Shown here one piece after another: positions 57,084-64,000 of a stretch of DNA of 64,000 nucleotides. Below the pieces are notes generated by a model, which did no database searches, had not been told where the DNA came from, and was given only the letters and a program-made list of their open reading frames with translations. Source of the DNA: Morinoia aosen (Eukaryota > Arthropoda > Malacostraca > Amphipoda > Talitridae); contig CM059563.1 of NCBI GenBank assembly GCA_030386875.1, forward strand, positions 45,786,102 through 45,850,101, in the 5' to 3' direction. The number at the start of each line of letters is the position of its first letter. Positions within the stretch are counted from its first letter, which is position 1. Both the position numbers and the translations under genes were made by a program.

Positions 57084-58305
57084 GTAAGTACTACTGCTCA
57101 TTATATTATTAGTGCTTTAATTTTCTCTGCATGAAATTCTTATTATAATTGATTAATTGATTAGCCTATATTAATTATTAGGTTATTAACTTGTAAATGG
57201 TACATAAATTATTGAAAATAGTTTTTCTTCTAATTCAATTCCATTAGAGTTTACTGATTAGTAGGTATTGGAAAGAAAGGCTTTAACTTAAGCGTAATAC
57301 GGGACCCAAAAATAATCAAGTATTTTGGTTGCACGTGAAAGTACTTCTATTAATTTTCTGTAGTTTGATGTTTTGTACAGGTTATTGTTAATGTAAATAT
57401 CTATAAATAATGACTTTATAGTAGGCCTCTCCAGAATATATACCTACAGAATAGGATATGAGAAGACTGTCCTCAGAAAAGTTTGTTATAATGAAACTCA
57501 AACTTCCAACTCAAAAGTGCTTGATAATCAATGAAAATTTAAATCTTTGTTACAGTCTACAATTCTTTTTAACATGTTCAGGCTACAGAGGATTTTGGTA
57601 AAATGAAGAAAAGTAGAATTAACTTCTTTGTTATCTTTAAAATAAATGTTTTGACTTACTGCAAGATATGTGACAGCCAAGTTCAGACTGTATATATGTA
57701 TAGATAATCAAAGCAACAGATATGCTGAACATGGAGTTGTCAGTTTGCTTAAGCAATTCATAATTCATGATTGGAAATTCTTGAAACTAAAATAGATCCA
57801 ATCAGAAGTTGATTTTGATAAGAAGATGTTGATTGCACTTATGTTTTCTATACAAATAAATGAAGAATGAACATAGTTTAAAGTATAATAGCTTGAATAG
57901 GTATGTTAGAAGAAGTACTTTAATATAAATTTCTAACCAATAATTATGTCTGACAATATAAAGTTACTGTCTACATTTCCATGTTCCAGAGTAGATGGAA
58001 TTAACTAATCGTAAAAATTCGTAAATTTTAACGTTGGGTTTCAGCACGTATGTTTCGCGAATTCCGCACACAGCGAAGGCGGGCGAGCATTGACGTTCGT
58101 CCACAAAATGAAAATTTTGGCTATCGGATGTTTCACATTGTGATGATGAAAATAAAACACAATAATAATTGTCAGACGAAAACTCTCTAGGTGAGGAAAA
58201 AAATTATGCGAGAGTATATTTTTTGTCTTTCTTGAATAATAACATGACCTTAATTTTTTCAGATATGCATTGAATTCGTGGGAATCACTGAGATGAATAT
58301 CATCG

Positions 58306-58401
58306 ATGCAATGCAAGGTAATCTCCTGGAAATATGCAGCTGGAATACTTCAAGTGTCTCGTGAGGTGTCCATACCTCGCCCTGTGAAGACAAGTAAAAA
58401 G
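58306..58401 (+). CDS. Candidate small-protein gene, first coding exon
   Basis: The probable exon begins at 58263 after the acceptor TAATTTTTTCAG. The first ATG in this frame (58306) follows an in-frame TGA, so it is a plausible start. Thirty-two codons run to the donor AAAAAG|GTAAGAACT at 58401/58402, in phase 0. Peptide: MQCKVISWKYAAGILQVSRE then VSIPRPVKTSKK. An alternative in-frame donor (AAG|GTAATC at 58317) would skip 28 codons. The N-terminus is mildly hydrophobic but not a clear signal peptide. Function unknown. Confidence 0.4.
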
Positions 58402-58996
58402 GTAAGAACTTCATTCTATTGTTATTTTAGCAGTTTTTGTCCCTCAATTATTAAAAAAAAATGAAAATGAAACATTATTCTTCTAAAGGCAGTTGTTAAA
58501 ATAGTCCAAGCGAACGCAAGAATGAAGGCAAAAATTTCATTTGTAAAAAGTGAAAATCATTTGTTGTCATTTCATAATTATTCCTTCATTGTAGAGTTGG
58601 CGTGCAGAGTGAAAATTAAATTACTTACACTAATGAAGGAATCCTGGATTTAAATATTTTTTAACGAATATTGACCTAATGTTAAATCATAACAAGTAAT
58701 TACCCATCAAGTCAGTCTTCATATGGAAGGTATTAGAGATATGAATTTTTAGAAAAATAAGTATTTAAACCCATCATGTTCGTACTACAATGCGAGGAAA
58801 TTTATTCAAACCCTACGTTATTACTGAAAATGTAGTCGAACGTTATTCTAATAAGCATATCATGGATGCTAATGAACTTACAAACGACCAAGCAAGCATT
58901 TAAACAAACTAAATAATAAAAGTTTTATTGTATTCAGGTCAAATTTCTCAAGATTATAAGTGACACACATACTAAAATTTTTCTTTTTTCACCCAG

Positions 58997-59158
58997 GAGC
59001 CATTACCGATGACCATCTTCGACGGTCCAAACATTTGGCTCCAGCCACATGCGAGAGACTTGTGGCAGAAGGAGGAGAGGTCTGCGCTTTTGAAGGACGC
59101 TGACATAGCAGTCGAGGGTGGAAGTTGCTACGGTTTCGATTGCTGCCATCCTAAATGA
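58997..59158 (+). CDS. Candidate small-protein gene, last coding exon
   Basis: Acceptor TTCTTTTTTCACCCAG at 58996 is followed by an in-phase frame of 53 codons to TGA at 59156. It starts EPLPMTIFDGPNIWLQPHAR, continues through a charged DLWQKEERSALLKDADIAVE segment and ends in a Cys-rich GGSCYGFDCCHPK. About 60% of third codon positions are G or C in a roughly 36% GC neighbourhood, an indication of coding selection. With the preceding exon the product is 85 residues. A further donor (CTCAA|GTAAGTGAC at 59190/59191) would give a spliced 3' UTR. The opposite strand is also open over 76 codons, so the assignment is not secure. I recognise no family. Confidence 0.4.
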   Translation, partial: EPLPMTIFDGPNIWLQPHARDLWQKEERSALLKDADIAVEGGSCYGFDCCHPK

Positions 59159-59217
59159 TGCTGCGCGACTTTCCATAAGATAAAACTCAAGTAAGTGACA
59201 ATTAGGTCTCGTCTTCA

Positions 59218-59400
59218 GACTACACCTTTTCACTTCAAATTAATCCAAGTCAAATTCGAATTAATCCAAGTCAAGTTTGAATAATCCAAGCCTACTTCAA
59301 ATTAATTCAAGTCAAGTTCAGTTTAATTCAAGTCAAACTCCATTTGATCCAAGCCAAAGTTAAATTAATCCAAGTGAAATTCAAATTGATATAACCCTAA
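59218..59400 (+). repeat. Degraded single arm of the 21-bp repeat found at 61-63.5 kb
   Basis: Begins CTACACCTTTTCACTTCAAA like the outer edge of the 61.0-kb array, continues as about eight mutated TTAATCCAAGTCAAG-type units, and ends ATATAACCCTAAGTTGG, resembling that array's inner edge (AATCCAACCCTCAGTTAAG). Shared edges on both sides mark it as an older copy of the same unit. Confidence 0.85.
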
Positions 59401-59955
59401 GTTGGAGTCGAAGTCATTAGCTGTACAACTGTGATTAAATACTTGTTCAGAAAATTTAGGTATTGACTACCCAGTTCTTAATTCAAGGTACACTCCGCAT
59501 TATACTCCGTCTAACGAAGATAGTGAAATTCACAGTACTCATGTCCCCAACAAACTTACCTATTTAGTATAAAGTCTTAATTATTTAAACAGTCTCCTTT
59601 GTATCATTCATGAACAAAGAATTAAAATTTCATTATAAAGCAGAACTTCCCTTTCTAGTTCCAGGTTGCGTTTATCAGCTGATCTCTTAGAAGGTCAAAC
59701 AATTCACAGCATAAGTTGTAGGAGGCTTTATAAAGGCAATAGGATACTGCTGGGTTACCTCATCTATTGATGGGCCCTTGAGACTTCTTTCGCGACCACC
59801 TTGATTTTTAGTTTCCATATCCTCTTCGTTGACTTTCATGCCATTTCTTTTTCTATTGCAATACTAACCTGCTGTTTTATTGTGCAGGGTACCCTTGATG
59901 GGAATCACTTCGTGCATAAGTTCAATGTTTTTTAACAGTCGATACTATATGTATG
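59401..59955. other. Probable intron or intergenic sequence
   Basis: AT-rich. If the exons at 58.3-59.2 and 60.6 kb belong to one transcript this is intronic. Nothing else seen. Confidence 0.45.
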
Positions 59956-60375
59956 TCTCCTCAGGGGGATACAGCTGTTGTATCTATGGGAATTAGCGCT
60001 CCCAAGGGGACAATGTGAGGGCCCGAGCTGAGAGTTAGCTAAGTAGGCTTCTTTTTTTTGTTGGAATAGAATAGGTTTTTGTTTTGTTACGGACCATCTT
60101 TTTTTCGGTTCACTGCTGTCCTGTTTTTCACCACCTACTACTTTCTTCTTGAACTTTGATCTTGTTTCATGAACTTCTTTCTCATCTTACTGTTTTTGTG
60201 CTTTTTCTGCATAGATTCTACGTTCCCTCAACTCCATACTAGATGGTGCCTTCTTTCTTCCTCTCTTTGGATTGCCTTTGTTGCGGATAGGGAGGTTAAA
60301 CTAACTAATAATCTAATCTACTAAATGTTTGTCTCTTCTCCTTGCTCTCTTTGGATCGCATATGTTGTGGTTAAG
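59956..60375 (-). repeat. Dispersed repeat family C, copy 9, with a partial second 5' end
   Basis: Reverse orientation. GTCTCCTCAGGGGGATACAG and GGGAATTAGCGCTCCC at the left are the family 3' end; the 5' end (GGGAGGTTAAACTAACTAAT) lies near 60300. A second 5' fragment follows directly (CCTTGCTCTCTTTGGATCGC, 60340-60360), with the same kind of junction as at 50.5 kb. Confidence 0.88.
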
Positions 60376-60596
60376 AGAATCTTAATATTAAGCTTACGAA
60401 TAAATTATTAATGAAAATTAATAACTGAACTTCGGAAAGACCACGAATCTGACCCTACAGATTAATCACACTGTTATGAAGTTGTGTCCACCTATCCCAT
60501 AGATGCTCATCAAAGCAACAGTTTTACTAACATCATGTAAAAAATGTGTTAAATTTGTTGATAAAAATTCATTGCATGTATTCTTACTTGAGCAGG

Positions 60597-60748
60597 ACAG
60601 GCTAGCAGGATCCGGTGCCCGTAACTCGACCAGTCGACAACCTCGTCCAGCGACAACGACAACCTCGTCCAGTCCTCACCTCCACCAAATGATCTCGGTA
60701 TCGCTGCCAGTGGCCGTCAACACATCCGAGTCATGGCCTTTGACATAG
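60597..60748 (+). other. Possible exon (GC-rich, splice acceptor present)
   Basis: Follows TTACTTGAGCAG at 60596 (a modest acceptor). A 50-codon frame reads DRLAGSGARNSTSRQPRPAT and on to SWPLT-stop. The block is far more GC-rich than its surroundings. It could be a 3' UTR or terminal exon of the transcript proposed from 57 kb, or a separate element such as a repeat fragment. No polyadenylation signal is evident nearby. Confidence 0.3.
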
Positions 60749-61047
60749 CTTAAGGTTGCGTTGTGGAATTTTAGTTTGGTGTAAAAAATTTTCGTTTACA
60801 CTCGTATTGAGTTCCAAAGGAACACGCCTACTTTACAGTGAATGAGAATTTCATTTGTGCGATGATAAGCAATAGGAAATTATTTCACCGTTTCAGAATA
60901 GAGAGAATGTTTCCTAATGTTGCATGAGACCTTTTTTCGTTAACTTGAAGTGAATATGATACTAAAAGGATTAATGTAGCTTTTCGCTTGTTCATACATT
61001 CTCTAATTTATGTAGAAATATCCGTACTATTGTAAAAAAATTAATGG
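60749..61047. other. Non-coding spacer
   Basis: AT-rich; nothing recognised. Confidence 0.5.
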
Positions 61048-61063
61048 TCACTACACCTTTTTC

Positions 61064-61222
61064 AGTTCAAATTAATCCAAGTCAAGTTCAAATTAATCAA
61101 AGTCAAGTTCAAATTATTCCAAGTCAAGGTCAATTTAATCCATGTCAAGGTCAAATTAATCCAAGTCAAGGTCAAATTAATCCAAGTCAAGTTCAAATTA
61201 ATTCAAGGAACAATCGAATTAA
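61064..61222 (+). repeat. 21-bp minisatellite, short arm (7-8 units)
   Basis: Unit CAAATTAATCCAAGTCAAGTT. Some units read GGTCAA in place of GTTCAA. The inner end is GGAACAATCGAATTAATCCAACCC. Confidence 0.95.
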
Positions 61223-61722
61223 TCCAACCCTCAGTTAAGTTAAAAAATGATACCATCACTTGTTAATTTCAGCGTTTTTGTGTTATATATATGGGTCTAT
61301 TGGATGTGATGAGCAAGACAGGTTTCGAGGATTTATTTACACTCGAATATATTTATATACGTGAAATTTTACTTTATCACATGCATGAAATCATATACGC
61401 AAATACAAAAGATTATCATTGGACGATATGTAGATTTAATCTTTAAAAGGAATATTGAAATGTGATTCACTGAGTACGAATGTACGATTCCGTTTGATTA
61501 CTATTCAAAGGAGTACATTACTACACTGATACATTCATGCTTTAGCAATGAAAATATTGCCATCCATTCTAATTCCGTGTTAGTCAATGTGGAGAAGTGT
61601 AGGATCCACTTACAATACACAATAATAATAATAATAATAATAATACAAAAGCAATATTTCTAACTTAATGCTGATTTTATTTGTGTGTGTTTACAATTCA
61701 ATATATGATGCTTTCAAGACTT
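61223..61722. repeat. Left arm of the palindrome
   Basis: Pairs with about 61758-62230 in reverse. Contains (AAT)8 at about 61621-61645, where the right arm has only three repeats. Ends CTTTCAAGACTT. Confidence 0.93.
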
Positions 61723-61757
61723 AAATAACTTTTATGATAATCATTTAATGAATATTC

Positions 61758-62230
61758 AAGTCTTGATAATATTATATATTGAATTGTAAACACGCACAAA
61801 TAAGATCAGCATTATGTTAGAAACATTGTTTCTTGTATTATTATTGTGTATTGTAAATGGATCCTACATTTCTTCACATTGACTAACAAGGAATTATAAT
61901 GGATGGCAATATTTTCATTGCTAGTGCAGGAATGTATCTGGGTAGTAATGTAATTGTACTCAAACGAAATCGTTCATTAGTACTCAGTGAATCGCATTTC
62001 TATATTCCTTTAAAAGTTTAAATCTACATATCGTCCAATGATCTTTTGTATTTGCGTATATGATTTCATACATGTGATAAAGTGAAATTTCACGTATATA
62101 AATATATTCGAGTGTAAATAAAACCTCGAAACCTGTCTTGCTCATCACATCCAATAGACCCATATATATAACACAAAAAAGCTCAAATTAACAAGTGATG
62201 GTATTATTTTTTAACTCAACTGAGGGTTGG
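61758..62230. repeat. Right arm of the palindrome
   Basis: Begins CAAGTCTTGATAATATTATA and mirrors the left arm through ..GGATGGCAATATTTTCATTG.. and ..CACATCCAATAGACCCATAT.. to the inner end GAGGGTTGGATTAATTCGAT. Confidence 0.93.
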
Positions 62231-63525
62231 ATTAATTCGATTGTTACTTGAATTAATTTGACCTTGACTTGGATTAATTTGACCTTGACTTGGATTAATT
62301 TGACCTTGACTTGAAATAATTTGAACTTGACTTGGATTAATTCGAACTTGACATGGATTAATTCGAACTTGACTTGGATTAATTTGAACTTGACTTGGAT
62401 TGAATTGAACTTGACTTGGATTAATTTGAACTTGACTTGGATTATATTGAACTTGACTTGGATTATATTGAACTTGACTTGGATTAAATTGAACTTGACT
62501 TGGATTAATTTGAACTTGACTTGGATTAAATTGAACTTGACTTGGATTAATTTGAACTTGACTTGGATTAATTTGAACTTGACTTGGATTGAATTGAACT
62601 TGACTTGGATTAATTTGAACTTGACTTGGACTGAATTGAACTTGACTTTGATTAATTTGAACTTGACTTGGATTAATTTGAACTTGACTTGGATTAATTT
62701 GAACTAGACTTGGATTTATTCGAACTTTACTTGGATTAATATGAACTTTACTTGGATTAAATTGAACTTGACTTGGATTATATTGAACTTGACTTGGATT
62801 AATTTGAACTTCACTTGGATTAATTCGAACTTGACTTGGATTAATTCGAACTTGACTTGGATTAATATGAACTTGACTTGGATTATATTGAACTTGACTT
62901 GGATTATATTGAACTTGACTTGGATTAAATTGAACTTGACTTGGATTAAATTGAACATGACTTGGATTAAATTGAACTTGACTTGGATTAAATTGAACTT
63001 GACTTGGATTAAATTGAACTTGACTTGGATTAAATTGAACTTGACTTGGATTAATATGAACTTTACTTGGATTAAATTGAACTTGACTTGGATTATATTG
63101 AATTTGACTTGGATTATATTGAACTTGACTTGGATTAAATTGAACTTGACTTGGATTAAATTGAACTTGACTTGGATTAAATTGAACTTGACTTGGATTA
63201 AATTGAACATGACTTGGATTAAATTGAACTTGACTTGGATTAAATTGAACTTGACTTGGATTAAATTGAACTTGACTTGGATTAAATTGAACTTGACTTG
63301 GATTAAATTGAACTTGACTTGGATTAATTTGAACTTGACTTGGATTGAATTGAACTTGACTTGGATTGAATTGAACTTGACTTGGATTGAATTGAACTTG
63401 ACTTGGATTGAATTGAACTTGACTTGGATTGAATTGAACTTGACTTGGATTGAATTGAACTTGACTTGGATTGAATTGAACTTGACTTGGATTGAATTGA
63501 ACTTGACTTAGATTAATTTGAAGTG
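62231..63525 (-). repeat. 21-bp minisatellite, long arm (about 61 units)
   Basis: Reverse complement of the short-arm unit; plus strand reads TTGAACTTGACTTGGATTAA plus T, exact 21-bp period. Variants at the last positions (AAATTG, ATATTG, AATTTG, GAATTG, ATTCG, AATATG) are clustered. A block of nine identical GAATTG units closes the array at about 63340-63510, and TTTACTTGG variants occur near 62725, 62745 and 63062. As 21 is a multiple of three and the unit has no stop in several frames, 448-, 256-, 164- and 128-codon frames appear. They are not genes. Confidence 0.97.
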
Positions 63526-63530
63526 ACAAA

Positions 63531-64000
63531 GGAGTAGAATTATCTGATTTTATAGCGTCCATTTCCTTTAACTGCGATTAGTAATATGTAATGTTCTATT
63601 AGTCGTGTAAAAAATACTGCTATTAAGCTGTTTAACCACAGTTATTATAAAAATTCTTATAAGTGATGAAATCGGGTAGAATCCTTTTTGCGGTTACAAC
63701 TTGAAGAACATTTTCTCTACAGCAGTGTAAGACTTTGTCCAATTCTGCAACAACTCCTGTTTTTTACGGAACCCAAAGTGGAAAATAAAATATTTTCCGT
63801 TCTTTCGAAAGCTCCTGAATTTATTCGGGAACGTTCAAAATGACGTTTTAATATTTGATTCTTCACTTTCATTTCGTTACTTGTGTGAAAGTGCATGGAT
63901 AACTTGACCGGTATAAATAATTGTCAAAGTTTTTCTTGAATGAAAATATAATCATTCTGTGTGGAGATGAATCATGATTTCATTTGTGTTTGGAAAGTTA
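63531..64000. other. Non-coding stretch to window end
   Basis: AT-rich; nothing recognised. Confidence 0.5.

Larger units (their letters stand above)
61048..63530. mobile_element. Foldback-like element: inverted repeat flanked by an inverted 21-bp minisatellite
   Basis: Order: outer edge CTACACCTTTTTCAGTTCAA, short 21-bp array (61064-61222), unique left arm (about 61223-61722), roughly 35-bp centre, unique right arm (about 61758-62230), long 21-bp array in opposite orientation (to about 63520), outer edge whose complement reads CTACTCCTTTGTCACTTCAA. The arms are close reverse complements. Over 61285-61333 and 62113-62161 all 49 bases pair, with more divergence near the centre. Long inverted repeats carrying short tandem direct repeats characterise foldback elements. 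No transposase and no certain target duplication were found, so the call is structural. Confidence 0.7.

Noticed and set aside
59003-59233. 76-codon minus-strand frame opposite the candidate exon
   Set aside because: It competes with the plus-strand exon. The plus frame has flanking splice sites in phase and GC-rich third positions, so I prefer it, without being able to exclude the other.
62216-63562. 448-codon minus-strand frame with heptad NPSQVQF repeats, plus 256-, 164- and 128-codon frames
   Set aside because: All are translations of a 21-bp repeat open in several frames on both strands. No flanking coding sequence, and the reversed short array on the left shows the repeat belongs to a palindromic element.

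Overview
The window is eukaryotic, AT-rich, gene-poor and dominated by repeats. The mobile elements (mariner, Tc1, hAT, piggyBac-type TTAA MITEs, LINE fragments and a Penelope-like retroelement) and the GT-AG splice signals suit an invertebrate, most likely an arthropod. The species cannot be named from the sequence. Nothing looks prokaryotic: there are no operons, rRNA, confident tRNA genes or CRISPR arrays.

Layout. 0-8 kb: a foldback-type inverted repeat, two piggyBac-like MITEs and several short minisatellites. 10-14 kb: two copies of an unclassified dispersed repeat ('family C') and a 23-bp minisatellite grading into decayed units. 16-25 kb: mutated mariner and Tc1 transposases, a deleted mariner-type fragment, two copies of a LINE 3' end and a 16-bp minisatellite. 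27-35 kb: a LINE reverse transcriptase relic, more family C, and nested TTAA MITEs inside a duplicated segment that preserves their empty target site. 38-44 kb: an inverted hAT transposase relic and two other MITEs, one with clean terminal repeats and an 8-bp target duplication. 44.8-47.9 kb: two nearly identical Penelope-like copies (RT + GIY-YIG) head to head, bounded by hammerhead-like motifs and a shared 12-bp flank. 48-55 kb: 17-bp and 22-bp minisatellites (the latter about 2.1 kb), a family C cluster and more MITEs. 57-61 kb: the only region with a plausible host gene, a candidate spliced transcript encoding a small 85-residue protein. 61-63.5 kb: a foldback-like element with long inverted arms flanked on both sides by a 21-bp minisatellite in opposite orientation.

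The only long protein-coding ORFs I trust are the two Penelope-like ORFs. All other long ORFs are translations of tandem repeats. The strongest findings are the palindromic Penelope pair with hammerhead-like motifs, the foldback/minisatellite element, the internally preserved empty sites that prove TTAA-specific insertion of two MITE families, and the candidate small-protein gene at 58.3-59.2 kb.
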